Source: Paraburkholderia flava (GTDB taxonomy: Bacteria > Pseudomonadota > Gammaproteobacteria > Burkholderiales > Burkholderiaceae). Taken from it: a stretch of DNA of 64,000 bases. The position numbers were made by a program, and so were the translations under genes. The stretch is taken from assembly GCF_004359985.1 (NCBI RefSeq), contig NZ_SMRO01000002.1, positions 879,135-943,134 of the forward strand, given 5' to 3'. The notes under the pieces are model-generated. The model made no database searches and was not told where the DNA came from. It saw nothing but the letters and a program-made list of their open reading frames with translations. Positions 9,471 through 18,958 of the stretch are shown in pieces (the stretch's first letter is position 1; every line of letters begins with the position of its first letter).

Positions 9471-12338
9471 TTAGCCCGGCAGACGCGCGAGCTGGGCGCC
9501 GAGCTTCTCGAGCGTGCTGCGAAACTCCGCGAGCCGTCGCTGTTCCTGCTCCACCACGGCCGGCGGGGCCTTTGCGACGAAGCTCTCGTTCTGCAGCTTC
9601 GCATCCGCTTTCGACACTTCCCCGGTCAACCGCGCAATTTCCTTCGACAGACGTTCGCGCTCAGCCGCGATATCGATCTCGACCTTCAGCACGAGCTTGT
9701 CATTCCCTACGATAGCAAACGGCGCGCCATGGGCTGCGGCGTCGAGCGTTGCCTCGTCCGCGATGATCTGCACTTCCGACAGTCGCGCGAGCGCCTGCAC
9801 GTACGGCGCGAACGAGCGCAGACGATCGGCGTTGCCGGTGACGAGCAGCGGCACCTTCGTTGCCGGCGACAGGTTCATTTCGCCGCGCAGGTTGCGGCAT
9901 GCGTCGATCGTCGCCTTCAGGTCGGCCACCCATTGCTCGGCCGCCTCGTCGATTTTCTTCGGCTCGGCGACCGGGTAGCGCTGCACCATGATCGATGCTT
10001 CGCCTTCCGTTTGCCCGGCCGGATAACGGTCCGTCAGCGGCGCGACTTTCTGCCACAACGCTTCGGTGATGAACGGGATCACCGGATGCGCGAGCCGCAG
10101 CACTGTCTCGAGTACGCGCAGCAGCGTGCGTCGCGTCGCGCGCTGCTGTTCGGGCGCGCCGGTCTGCAACTGCACCTTCGCGAGTTCGAGATACCAGTCA
10201 CAGTATTCGTCCCACGCGAACTTGTATATGGCATTCGCCACATTGTCGAAACGGTAGTCGGCGAAGCCCTTCGCGACGTCCGCTTCGACGCGCTGCAGAT
10301 GCGACACGATCCAGCGATCCGCCTGCGAGAAATCCGTGTAGCCGCCGGGACCGCAATCGCCTGGCGCACAGTCGCCGGGTTTGCCGAAGCCGCAGTCCTG
10401 GCCTTCGCAGTTCATCAGCACGAAGCGCGTCGCGTTCCACAGCTTGTTGCAGAAGTTGCGATAGCCCTCGCAGCGCGCGAGATCGAAGTTGATGTTGCGG
10501 CCGAGCGTCGCCATCGACGCCATCGTGAAGCGCAGCGCGTCGGTGCCGAACGCGGGGATGCCGTCGGGGAATTCCTTGCGGGTTTTCTTTTCGATCGACG
10601 CGGCCTGCTTCGGATTCATCAGCCCGGTGGTGCGCTTCGCGACGAGCGCATCGAGACCGATGCCGTCGACGATGTCGATCGGGTCGAGCGTGTTGCCCTT
10701 GCTCTTCGACATCTTCTGGCCTTCGGCGTCGCGCACGAGGCCGTGCACGTAGACCGTATCGAACGGCACCTTGCCGGTGAAGTGCGTGGTCATCATGACC
10801 ATCCGCGCGACCCAGAAGAAGATGATGTCGAAGCCGGTGACGAGCACCGACGACGGCAGGAACGCCTTCAATTCAGGCGTTTCCTGCGGCCAGCCGAGCG
10901 ACGAGAACGGCACGAGCGCCGACGAGAACCACGTGTCGAGCACATCGTCGTCGCGTTTCAGCGCGCCGGTGTAGCCCTTCGCGGTAGCCTGTTCGCGCGC
11001 GGCCGCTTCGTCCTTCGCGACGAAGATCTCGCCGTTCTCGCCGTACCACGCGGGAATCTGGTGACCCCACCACAACTGCCGCGAGATACACCAGTCCTGA
11101 ATGTTTTCGAGCCACTGGTAGTAGGTCGACGTCCAGTTCTCCGGGACCATGCGGATCTGGCCGTTGCGCACGACGTCGAGCGCGGTTTCGGCAATCGACT
11201 TGCCCGGATTGAACGTGCCTTCCGGTGCCGGCTTGCTCATCGCGACGAACCATTGATCGGTGAGCATCGGTTCGATCACGACGCCCGTACGATCGCCGCG
11301 CGGCACCATCAGCTTGTGCGGCTTCACCGATTCGAGCGCACCGGTCGCTTCGAGATCGGCAACCACCTGCTTGCGCGCGGCGAAGCGGTCAAGGCCGCGA
11401 TATTTCTCCGGCGCGTTGTCGTTGATCTTGCCGTCGAGCGTCAGAATCTCGATCTGCGGCAGACCGTGGCGCTGGCCGACCTGATAGTCGTTGAAGTCGT
11501 GCGCGGGCGTGACCTTCACGACGCCGGTGCCGAACTCGCGGTCCACGTAGTCGTCGGCGATGATCGGGATCTCGCGATCGCTCAACGGCAGCTTCACGGT
11601 CTGTCCGATCAGATGCGCGTAGCGCTCGTCTTCCGGATGCACCATCACCGCGACGTCGCCGAGCATCGTTTCGGGGCGCGTCGTTGCGACCGTCAGATGG
11701 CCGCTACCTTGTGTGAGCGGATACTGGATGTGCCACAGATGGCCGTCTTCTTCCTCGCTGACCACTTCAAGGTCTGACACCGCGGTGAGCAGCACCGGGT
11801 CCCAGTTCACGAGCCGCTTGCCGCGATAGATGAGGCCCTGTTCGTACAGCTGCACGAACACGTCGCGCACGGCGGCCGACATCTTGTCGTCCATCGTGAA
11901 GTATTCGCGCGACCAGTCGATCGATGCGCCGAGGCGGCGCACCTGGCCCGTGATCGTCGAGCCCGACTGCTGCTTCCATTCCCACACGCGCTCGACGAAT
12001 TTCTCGCGGCCGAGGTCATGCCGCGAGACGCCCTGCGCATCGAGCTGCCGTTCGACGACGATCTGCGTCGCGATACCCGCGTGATCGGTGCCGGGCACCC
12101 ACAGCGTGTTCTCGCCGAGCATCCGGTGATAGCGCGCGAGGCCGTCCATGATCGTCTGGTTGAACGCGTGGCCCATGTGCAGCGTGCCCGTGACGTTCGG
12201 CGGCGGCAACTGGATCGAGAAATTCTTGCTGCCCGGCTCGAAGGCAGGGGCGGCGTAGCCGCGTTTTTCCCACTCGGGTGCCCAATGGGCCTCGATGGTC
12301 TGGGGCTCGAAACTCTTGGCAAGCGTGCTGTCGCTCAT
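9471..12338 (-). CDS. valS: Valyl-tRNA synthetase
   Basis: A 955-residue class Ia synthetase that charges tRNA-Val. The HIGH-type motif HMGH is at residues 54-57 and KMSKS near 541-545. The editing domain lies between them and the anticodon-binding helices follow. The C-terminal coiled coil ([25 protein letters not shown]) is typical of ValS. An unusual Cys/Gly/Pro-rich segment ([20 protein letters not shown], then GPGG) lies near residues 647-670 between the catalytic core and the anticodon domain. The gene is divergent from uvrD across a 293-base gap, with galU following in the same direction. Confidence 0.97.
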   Translation of the reverse strand: MSDSTLAKSFEPQTIEAHWAPEWEKRGYAAPAFEPGSKNFSIQLPPPNVTGTLHMGHAFNQTIMDGLARYHRMLGENTLWVPGTDHAGIATQIVVERQLDAQGVSRHDLGREKFVERVWEWKQQSGSTITGQVRRLGASIDWSREYFTMDDKMSAAVRDVFVQLYEQGLIYRGKRLVNWDPVLLTAVSDLEVVSEEEDGHLWHIQYPLTQGSGHLTVATTRPETMLGDVAVMVHPEDERYAHLIGQTVKLPLSDREIPIIADDYVDREFGTGVVKVTPAHDFNDYQVGQRHGLPQIEILTLDGKINDNAPEKYRGLDRFAARKQVVADLEATGALESVKPHKLMVPRGDRTGVVIEPMLTDQWFVAMSKPAPEGTFNPGKSIAETALDVVRNGQIRMVPENWTSTYYQWLENIQDWCISRQLWWGHQIPAWYGENGEIFVAKDEAAAREQATAKGYTGALKRDDDVLDTWFSSALVPFSSLGWPQETPELKAFLPSSVLVTGFDIIFFWVARMVMMTTHFTGKVPFDTVYVHGLVRDAEGQKMSKSKGNTLDPIDIVDGIGLDALVAKRTTGLMNPKQAASIEKKTRKEFPDGIPAFGTDALRFTMASMATLGRNINFDLARCEGYRNFCNKLWNATRFVLMNCEGQDCGFGKPGDCAPGDCGPGGYTDFSQADRWIVSHLQRVEADVAKGFADYRFDNVANAIYKFAWDEYCDWYLELAKVQLQTGAPEQQRATRRTLLRVLETVLRLAHPVIPFITEALWQKVAPLTDRYPAGQTEGEASIMVQRYPVAEPKKIDEAAEQWVADLKATIDACRNLRGEMNLSPATKVPLLVTGNADRLRSFAPYVQALARLSEVQIIADEATLDAAAHGAPFAIVGNDKLVLKVEIDIAAERERLSKEIARLTGEVSKADAKLQNESFVAKAPPAVVEQEQRRLAEFRSTLEKLGAQLARLPG

Positions 12339-12631
12339 GGATGGGGATCTGCTCTGAATGCGTGGAAAGGTGCCTGGAACCTTGAATTATAAAGGGAGTG
12401 CGCGGCAAACCGGCCTTCGGGCGCAGGGGCGGGGTTGTCGCGACGGCGAGGGCGCTCTTTTTCGAGCGCCGCACGTGCGATACGTAGGGCGACATGCAGG
12501 GCGACACGCAGGGCGGCGAGCCGCGCGAAGGCGCGGGACATATAATGTCGAACGACCTGTCCGCACGCGGTCAGCACGACATCCCGATCCGCCCGCCATC
12601 TGCCGCCACCAGCCGTTTCCCTCCAGCACCC
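12339..12631. promoter_or_regulatory. Divergent promoter region valS / uvrD
   Basis: A 293-base gap between divergent genes. On the plus strand TATAAT occurs at 12541-12546, a perfect -10 hexamer; the -35 position (about 12518-12523, GAGCCG) is poor. If used, transcription would begin near 12553, which supports the downstream uvrD start. The upstream in-frame ATG at 12545 overlaps this hexamer. A GC-rich stretch with repeated CGACA/GCAGGGCG words lies at 12490-12530. Confidence 0.35.
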
Positions 12632-14983
12632 ATGCCCGAACTGCTCGCGAATCTGAACCCCGAACAACACGCCGCCGTCACGTTGCCCAACGAACCGGCC
12701 CTGATTCTGGCCGGTGCCGGCAGCGGCAAAACACGCGTGCTGATCACGCGGATCGCGTGGCTGATCCAGCAGGGCTACGCGTCGCCGATGACGATTCTCG
12801 CGGTGACGTTCACGAACAAGGCCGCGCGCGAGATGATGTCGCGTCTGCAGGCGCTGCTGCCGATCGACACGCGCGGCATGTGGATCGGCACGTTCCACGG
12901 CCTGTGCAACCGGATGCTGCGCGCGCATCATCGCGACGCGGCGCTGCCGTCAACGTTCCAGATTCTCGATACCGCCGATCAGCTGTCGGCGCTCAAGCGC
13001 CTGATGAAGGGCCTCAATATCGACGACGAGAAATATCCGCCGAAGAACCTGCAGTACTTCATCAACAACGCGAAGGAGCAGGGACTGCGGCCGAAGGACG
13101 TCGACGCGACCGACAACTTCAACCGCAAGTTCGTCGAGCTGTACGAAGCGTACGACCAGCAGTGCCAGCGCGAAGGCGTCGTCGATTTTCCGGAGCTGCT
13201 GCTGCGCTGCTACGAACTGCTCGCGCACAATCCGCCGCTGCGTGCGCACTATCAGGCGCGCTTCCGTCACATCCTCGTCGACGAGTTCCAGGACACGAAC
13301 AAGCTGCAGTACGCGTGGCTCAAGATGCTCGCGGGCGCGAGCAACGCAATCTTCGCGGTCGGCGACGACGACCAGTCCATCTATGCGTTCCGTGGCGCGA
13401 ACGTCGGCAACATGCGCGACTTCGAGAACGAGTTCAACGTCCGCAACCTGATCAAGCTCGAACAGAACTACCGTTCGCACGGCCATATTCTCGATGCGGC
13501 GAACCAGCTGATCGCGAACAATTCAAAGCGGCTTGGCAAGAATCTGCGTACCGACGCAGGCCACGGCGAGCCGGTGCGCGTGTACGAGGCCGCGACCGAT
13601 TCGCAGGAAGCCGGCTGGATCGTCGAAGAGATTCGCGCGCTGCTCGACACCGGGCTCTCGCGCGGCGAAGTCGCCGTGCTGTACCGGAGCAACGCGCAGT
13701 CGCGCACGATCGAACACACGCTCGTCAACGCGGGCATTCCGTATCGCGTGTATGGCGGCCTGCGCTTCTTCGAGCGCCAGGAAGTGAAGCATGCGCTCGC
13801 GTATCTGCGGCTCATCGACAATCCGAACGACGACACCGCGTTCGCACGCGTCGTCAATTTCCCGACGCGCGGCATCGGTGCGCGTTCGATCGAACAGGCC
13901 GCCGATGCCGCGCGTAGCTACAACTGCTCGATGGCTGCGGCGATCGTGTATGTGGCCGGCAAGGCGGGTTCGAGTCTCAGTGCGTTCGCGAACCTGATCG
14001 CGAAGATGCGCGCGGAAACGCAGCAGATGAGCCTGCCCGAAACGGTCGAGTACGTCGTGCGTGCGAGCGGTCTCGCGGATTTCTATCAGAACGAGCGCGA
14101 AGGTCAGGACCGTTTGGAGAACTTGCAGGAACTGGTCAACGCTGCGGCGGCGTTCGTCAGCGAAGCGGGCTATGGACTCGACACACCGGCCCGTTCGATT
14201 CCGCTGCGTCCGGGCGCGACGTCCGCGCCGGAACTCGAAACGGACGATGGTGGCGTGATCGTGCTCGATGCCGCCGAGATCACCGATCCCGCGCAGAATC
14301 CCGATACGATGACGCCGCTCGCGGGCTTCCTGTCGCATGCATCGCTCGAAGCCGGCGACAACCAGGCGCAGGCCGGCCAGGACGCCGTGCAGTTGATGAC
14401 CGTGCACGCCGCGAAGGGACTCGAATTCACCGCCGTGTTTATCACGGGCCTCGAAGAAGGGCTTTTCCCGCACGAGAACAGCGCGATCGAATCCGATGGC
14501 CTCGAAGAAGAGCGCCGGCTGATGTACGTCGCGATCACACGCGCGAAGGAGCGGCTGTATCTGTCGTTTGCGCAGAGCCGGATGCTGCACGGACAGACGC
14601 GCTACAACATCCGATCGCGCTTCTTTGACGAACTGCCGCAAGAGACGTTGAAGTGGCTCACGCCGAAGGTCGAGGCCGGCGCGCGGTGGGGCGGTCGTTC
14701 CGACAACGCGGGCTATGGACGCGACTGGTTCTCGCGGCCTGACCGTCAGCGCGAATACAGCGATCCGGCGGTCAGCGCGCCGCTGCCCGCGTTTGCGAAC
14801 GCGCAGCGCGCGGCGGAAAGCGGCTTCCGTGTCGGTCAGCAGGTGTTCCATACGAAGTTCGGTGAGGGCACGATCACCGCGCTCGAAGGCGGCGGCACCG
14901 ACGCGAAGGCGCAGGTGAAATTCAAGCGGCACGGCGAGAAGTGGCTCGCACTGGCGGTCGCGAAACTGCAGGCGGTCGAATGA
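12632..14983 (+). CDS. uvrD: ATP-dependent DNA helicase UvrD/PcrA type
   Basis: A 783-residue SF1A helicase acting in nucleotide excision repair and mismatch repair. Walker A AGAGSGKT is at residues 27-34. Motif II is VDEFQDTN near 216-223, followed by GDDDQSIYAFRGA (motif III) and later VQLMTVHAAKGLEF (motif V) and EERRLMYVAITRA (motif VI). The C-terminal tail has the Tudor-like GTITALEGGGTDAKAQVKF. The start at 12632 (MPELLANLNPEQHA) places the Q motif at the expected position; in-frame starts at 12494 and 12545 would add a low-complexity leader. The stop overlaps the start of mtnN, so the two are translationally linked. Confidence 0.95.
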   Translation: MPELLANLNPEQHAAVTLPNEPALILAGAGSGKTRVLITRIAWLIQQGYASPMTILAVTFTNKAAREMMSRLQALLPIDTRGMWIGTFHGLCNRMLRAHHRDAALPSTFQILDTADQLSALKRLMKGLNIDDEKYPPKNLQYFINNAKEQGLRPKDVDATDNFNRKFVELYEAYDQQCQREGVVDFPELLLRCYELLAHNPPLRAHYQARFRHILVDEFQDTNKLQYAWLKMLAGASNAIFAVGDDDQSIYAFRGANVGNMRDFENEFNVRNLIKLEQNYRSHGHILDAANQLIANNSKRLGKNLRTDAGHGEPVRVYEAATDSQEAGWIVEEIRALLDTGLSRGEVAVLYRSNAQSRTIEHTLVNAGIPYRVYGGLRFFERQEVKHALAYLRLIDNPNDDTAFARVVNFPTRGIGARSIEQAADAARSYNCSMAAAIVYVAGKAGSSLSAFANLIAKMRAETQQMSLPETVEYVVRASGLADFYQNEREGQDRLENLQELVNAAAAFVSEAGYGLDTPARSIPLRPGATSAPELETDDGGVIVLDAAEITDPAQNPDTMTPLAGFLSHASLEAGDNQAQAGQDAVQLMTVHAAKGLEFTAVFITGLEEGLFPHENSAIESDGLEEERRLMYVAITRAKERLYLSFAQSRMLHGQTRYNIRSRFFDELPQETLKWLTPKVEAGARWGGRSDNAGYGRDWFSRPDRQREYSDPAVSAPLPAFANAQRAAESGFRVGQQVFHTKFGEGTITALEGGGTDAKAQVKFKRHGEKWLALAVAKLQAVE

Positions 14984-15780
14984 GTGCGGCGATGATGGAA
15001 ACGAACAACACGGCTCGCCGACCGCTCGGTGTACTCGCGGCGCTGCCCGAAGAACTCGGCGATCTGATCGCATCGATGCGCGCGGACGGCGGCATGCGCA
15101 CCGTCACGCACGGGCGACGCGACTATCACGTGGGCACCGTGCACGGCGTGTCGTGCGTGGTGACGCTCGCGCGTGTCGGGAAGGTCGCGGCGGCCGCGAC
15201 GGTGAGCGCGCTGATTCACGCATTCGATGTCGACGCGGTGGTGTTCGCCGGGGTCGCGGGCGGTGTCGGACGCGCGGTTCGGATCGGCGACATCGTCGTG
15301 TCCGATGCGCTGCTGCAGCACGATCTCGATGCATCGCCGATTTTTCCTCGCTACGAAGTGCCGTTGCTCGGCGTGTCGCGCTTTAACGCCGATGCTGCGC
15401 TTGCCGCTCGACTCGCGGAGGCGTGCGAGCGTTTCGTCGCGGAAGAGGGCGCGTCGCTTGCGACACGCTTCGGCACGCAGCAGGCGTGCGTGCATCGCGG
15501 GCTCGTGATCAGCGGCGACCGCTTCGTCGCGAGCGCGGCGGAAGTCGAAGCGCTGCGCGACGCGTTGCCCGATGCGCTCGCGGTCGAGATGGAAGGCGCG
15601 GCGATCGCGCAGGTCTGCTACGAGTACGGCGTGCCGTGCGCAGTCGTGCGGACGATTTCCGATACCGCGGACGCGCATGCGCCGGCTTCGTTCAAGACCT
15701 TCTTGACCGATATCGCCGGTGCGTATTCGACGGGGATTTTGCAGCGGTTTTTGCGTAGCTACGCGGATAGCTTGCGGTGA
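14980..15780 (+). CDS. mtnN: 5'-methylthioadenosine/S-adenosylhomocysteine nucleosidase
   Basis: A 266-residue purine nucleoside phosphorylase-fold enzyme that cleaves MTA and SAH, acting in methionine salvage and autoinducer-2 formation. Family landmarks are LGVLAALPEELGDLI at the N-terminus, VVFAGVAGGVG, and AVEMEGAAIAQVCYEYGVPC near the C-terminus with the MEGAA substrate-binding glutamate. The catalytic Asp is in RTISDTAD. The ATG at 14980 overlaps the uvrD stop in an ATGA arrangement, which fixes the start. The last 36 codons are repeated just downstream in a decayed duplicate (15827-15937). The length is slightly above the usual 230-260. Confidence 0.92.
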   Translation: MSAAMMETNNTARRPLGVLAALPEELGDLIASMRADGGMRTVTHGRRDYHVGTVHGVSCVVTLARVGKVAAAATVSALIHAFDVDAVVFAGVAGGVGRAVRIGDIVVSDALLQHDLDASPIFPRYEVPLLGVSRFNADAALAARLAEACERFVAEEGASLATRFGTQQACVHRGLVISGDRFVASAAEVEALRDALPDALAVEMEGAAIAQVCYEYGVPCAVVRTISDTADAHAPASFKTFLTDIAGAYSTGILQRFLRSYADSLR

Positions 15781-15826
15781 TGTAGCGGCGCTGCTGTCTA
15801 TGTCCCGCTCGACATCTGCCACGCGC

Positions 15827-15937
15827 GACGCGCATGCGCCGGCTTCGTTCAAGACTTTCCTGACCGATATCGCCGGCGCGTATTCGACGGAGATGCTGCA
15901 GCACTTCCTGCGCGCTTACGCAACGTCGTTGCGCTGA
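15827..15937 (+). pseudogene. Duplicated 3' end of mtnN
   Basis: These 111 bases are a second copy of the mtnN terminus (15670-15780), 157 bases downstream and in phase with their own stop. The first 60 bases differ at three positions and the rest at about 19 of 51, giving about 80 percent identity. At protein level 31 of 36 residues match (DAHAPASFKTFLTDIAGAYST shared). The sequence upstream of the copy (15781-15826) does not resemble the mtnN body, so this is a fragment and not a second gene. A 73-codon frame runs through it, but no ribosome binding site is obvious. Confidence 0.85.
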
Positions 15938-16034
15938 CGCGCGACCGATTTTTCGCGTGCGTGCATGTGTGCGTCGCGGCGACGGCGCATCGATCGTTGT
16001 TCACGAACGCCGCGCTGCTACGCCACGCACCACC

Positions 16035-17930
16035 CTAAATCTGCAACGCGTCGCGAATCTGCTGCAACGCGGCCGGATCTTCGATAGTCGGCAGATCGCC
16101 GGGATCGCGGCCTTCCGCGAGCGCCGCTATCGCGCGGCGCAGCAGCTTGCCCGAACGCGTCTTCGGCAGCATCGATACCACATGCACACGCGCCGGTCGC
16201 GCAATCGCGCCGAGATGCCGGTCCACCGTCATGGTCAATTGCGCTTCGAGCGTGCGGCGCGCATCGTCGGATGCGAACGGCGCCGTGTCGCGCAGCACGA
16301 CGAACGCGAGCGCGACCTGCCCCTTCAGCGCATCCGTCACGCCGACCACCGCGACTTCCGCGACCGCTGCGTGACCCGACAACGCTTCCTCGATTTCGCG
16401 TGTGCCGAGACGATGGCCCGCGATGTTGATCACGTCGTCGGTGCGACCGAGGATCGTCACGTAGCCGTCTTCATCCTGCACGCCCCAGTCGAACGTCGAG
16501 TACACGGTTTGATTCGGCACGTTCGACCAGTACGTATCGACGAAACGCGCATCGTCGTCCCACACCGTCGTCATGCAGCCGGGCGGCAGCGGATAGCCAA
16601 GTGAGATGACGCCTTTTTCGCCGGGCGCGCACGGCTCGCCGGTGTGCTCGTTGCGTAGTGTCAGGTTGTAGCCGTAGACCGGCACGCCGGGCGACCCCAG
16701 CTTTTGCGGCAGTGCTTCGATGCCGCGCTGGATCGCGAGCATCGGCCAGCCGGTTTCGGTCTGCCAGTAGTTATCGACGACTGGTTTGCCGAGCGCGTCG
16801 CCGATCCACGAAGCAGTGGGTTCGTCGAGCGGTTCGCCGGCGAGGAACAGCGTGCGCAGGCTCGACAGATCCGCCTGTTTCAGTAGCGCCGGATCCTGCT
16901 TCTTGAGCACACGGATCGCGGTCGGCGCGGTGAACATCAGATTGATCCGATGCTGCTCGACGAGCCGCCACCAGATGCCACCGTCGGGACGGATCGGCGT
17001 GCCTTCGTACATCACCGTCGTGAGACCCGCGAGCAGCGGCGCGTAGATGATATAGCTGTGGCCGACCACCCAGCCGATGTCCGACGCGGTGAACATCGTA
17101 TCGCCGGGCCGTCCGCCGAAGATGTATTCCATCGATGCTGCGAGCGCCACTGCATAGCCGCCGACATCGCGCTGCACGCCTTTCGGCCGCCCCGTTGTGC
17201 CGGACGTGTACAGCACGTACGACGGCTCGTTAGATTCGAGCCATTCGCACGGTACGTGCGCGTTGAAAAACTGCTCACGTAGCGGTTCGTAGTCGACGAG
17301 ATAGCTGGCGTCGAGCCGTTCGGGCGCGAGTTGCCTATCGATCAGCAGCACGTGCGGCGGTTTGTGCGTGGCACGCGCGAGCGCTTCGTCGACGAGTGGC
17401 GTGTAGTCGATGACCTTGCCGCCGCGCGCGCCGGCGTCGGCGGTGACGATGAGTACGGGCTTGGCGTCGTCGATCCGCGCGGCGAGGTTCGGTGCTGCGA
17501 AGCCGCCGAACACGACCGAGTGAACTGCACCGAGCCGCGCGCACGCGAGCATCGCGAACACGGCTTCGGGGATCATCGGCAGATAGATCAGCACGCGATC
17601 GCCGCGCTGCACGCCGAGCGAGCGCATCGAAGCGGCCATCCGGTTGATTTCGGCGTGCAGTTCGGCGTAGGTGTAGCGGCGCTCGATGCCTGTTTCGGTT
17701 GATACGTAGACGAGCGCGTTCTGTTGCGCGCGATCGGCGAGATGCCGGTCGACGGCGTTATGGCAGAGGTTCGTGCGACCGCCGCAGAACCAGCGGGCGA
17801 AGGGGGGATTCGAGCGGTCGAGGACAGTATCGAATGGTGTTTCCCAGTGAATGCGATTTGCTTCTTCGCGCCAGAAGGCTTCGGGGTTTTCGATGGAGCG
17901 GCGGTGGAAATCCTGGTAGCTGACTGGCAT
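16035..17930 (-). CDS. prpE: Propionate-CoA ligase (PrpE-like)
   Basis: A 631-residue acyl-CoA synthetase of the acetyl/propionyl-CoA synthetase branch of the ANL superfamily, converting propionate, ATP and CoA to propionyl-CoA. The P-loop-like YTSGTTGRPKGVQRD lies mid-protein. Further motifs are DNYWQTETGW, WDDDARFVDTYWSN and GRTDDVINIAGHRLGTREIEE. The C-terminal KTRSGKLLRR carries the adenylation lysine at residue 595. GRPKGVQRDVGGY and the overall length favour PrpE over Acs. The start at 17930 (MPVSYQDFHRRS) is preceded by GGGAGG; frames open further upstream read into repeat DNA. No prp methylcitrate genes are adjacent. Confidence 0.9.
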   Translation of the reverse strand: MPVSYQDFHRRSIENPEAFWREEANRIHWETPFDTVLDRSNPPFARWFCGGRTNLCHNAVDRHLADRAQQNALVYVSTETGIERRYTYAELHAEINRMAASMRSLGVQRGDRVLIYLPMIPEAVFAMLACARLGAVHSVVFGGFAAPNLAARIDDAKPVLIVTADAGARGGKVIDYTPLVDEALARATHKPPHVLLIDRQLAPERLDASYLVDYEPLREQFFNAHVPCEWLESNEPSYVLYTSGTTGRPKGVQRDVGGYAVALAASMEYIFGGRPGDTMFTASDIGWVVGHSYIIYAPLLAGLTTVMYEGTPIRPDGGIWWRLVEQHRINLMFTAPTAIRVLKKQDPALLKQADLSSLRTLFLAGEPLDEPTASWIGDALGKPVVDNYWQTETGWPMLAIQRGIEALPQKLGSPGVPVYGYNLTLRNEHTGEPCAPGEKGVISLGYPLPPGCMTTVWDDDARFVDTYWSNVPNQTVYSTFDWGVQDEDGYVTILGRTDDVINIAGHRLGTREIEEALSGHAAVAEVAVVGVTDALKGQVALAFVVLRDTAPFASDDARRTLEAQLTMTVDRHLGAIARPARVHVVSMLPKTRSGKLLRRAIAALAEGRDPGDLPTIEDPAALQQIRDALQI

Positions 17931-17939
17931 CTGGTGGGC

Positions 17940-18060
17940 CTCCCGGGTGCTGTGCTGGTTCGTTCTGTTCTGTCTGTGGTTTTGCTTGTGGTTTTGCCTG
18001 TGCCGGCGGCTGCAATTTTTTGCTTCTCGGCGCGAGCGTTGCTTTTTTCTTGCGTGTGCT
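17940..18060. repeat. Degenerate repeat copies in the prpE leader
   Basis: Just upstream of prpE, TGT- and TTGC-rich DNA includes decayed copies of the dispersed repeat in inverted orientation, for example CTCGGCGCGAGCG with flanking GCAATTTTTTGC near 18012-18042. It forms the left shoulder of the large inverted repeat. The long upstream extension of the prpE frame is made of this DNA and is not protein. Confidence 0.55.
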
Positions 18061-18304
18061 TTTCTGTCCTCCCGCGCGGCGGTGCTAATTTGCGCCTCGC
18101 GGCGCAGGCGTTGCCCCTGTGCGGGGCGGCACCTACTTTCTTTGCCGCGGCAAAGAAAGTAGGCAAAGAAAGCCGCTCGACACGTTACCAGGTCTTTTCC
18201 GCGTGATGCCCCCAGTGGCACTCGCCTAAGTGGGCACCACGCTCACACAGTGTAGTGGTCCGAGACGAGATCGTCACTCGCACCATAACCCGAAGTGACA
18301 AGGC
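18061..18304. repeat. Left arm of a large inverted repeat
   Basis: About 244 bases that match the reverse complement of 18536-18782 along most of their length. Strongly conserved blocks are the REP-like hairpin and GCAGGCGTTGCCCCTGTGCG (18100-18122), ACCTACTTTCTTTGCC, AGTGGCACTCGCCTAAGTGG (18214-18233), GTGGTCCGAGACGAGATC (18255-18272) and the inner end GTGACAAGGC. The two arms enclose a centre of about 230 bases. Confidence 0.8.
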
Positions 18305-18535
18305 GCCCGCACATCCCGCAGCGCACTGCGTGCGCGCGGACGGGTCTGCTTGGGAAACCATCTGGGAGATTGAAGGCAGAGGCAAAGTGCAGGCAGAGGC
18401 AAAGCGTGAGCGTGACCGCGTTGAGCTACCGCGCCGCGAAGATATGGTTTCATGCAGTGGTCGCACGCGCTATGCGATGACATTAAGCAGAGGGGTTATG
18501 CCCTTCGGCGGCGAAGCCCGCCGGAACGGATGACT
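18305..18535. repeat. Central spacer of the inverted repeat, with a 14-bp direct repeat
   Basis: About 231 bases between the two arms. AGGCAGAGGCAAAG occurs twice (18374-18387 and 18391-18404), spaced by 17. A further GC-rich hairpin (GGCGG ... CCGCC) lies at about 18507-18522. Frames of 92-93 codons cross this region on both strands, but they are built from the repeat arms and show no recognisable domain. Confidence 0.5.
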
Positions 18536-18782
18536 GCCTTGTCACGAGGGTAAGCGGCGCGAGGGCGGATCTCGTCTCGGACCACTAAGCAGGGTGGGCG
18601 TGGCGCCCACTTAGGCGAGTGCCACTGGGGTCACACACGGAAAGGAGAAGCTTCGTGTCGGCGGCTTTCTTTTGCCTACTTTTCTTTGCCGCTGCAAAGA
18701 AAAGTAGGTGCCGCCCCGCACAGGGGCAACGCCTGCGCCGCGAGGCGCGAATAAGCACCGCCGCGCGGAAAAACAGAAAAAC
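18536..18782. repeat. Right arm of a large inverted repeat
   Basis: Reverse-complement partner of 18061-18304. Its outer part (18694-18750) is identical over 57 bases to the start of the window (3-59), which shows that the arms are copies of a dispersed repeat family. Microrepeats of AAAAACAG follow at about 18769-18795. Confidence 0.8.
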
Positions 18783-18958
18783 AGAAAAACAGAAAAGCAA
18801 ACAGCAACACCCGCGCCGCGAGGCACAAACTAGAAAGCCACCTGCACAGGCAAACAACAAGCAAAACCAAAAACAACACGGCGCATGCCAACAAAGCCAT
18901 GCGCCGCAAAACAACTCTAAACCCGCCGGCGGCAAAAAACCGCGCCGCGCCAGCAATC
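18783..18958. repeat. Repeat-derived intergenic DNA before the MFS gene
   Basis: Another decayed copy of the GCGCCGCGAGGC core lies near 18811-18824, followed by A/C-rich low-complexity sequence up to the end of the MFS gene. No gene or clear terminator is seen. Confidence 0.5.

Noticed and set aside
9729..11777. 682-codon plus-strand frame over valS
   Set aside because: Antisense to valS; the sequence is rich in Arg and His with no fold signature.
18185..18533. 92- and 93-codon frames in the large inverted repeat
   Set aside because: Both are made of repeat arms and the same translation appears in mirrored form. No ribosome binding site or domain.
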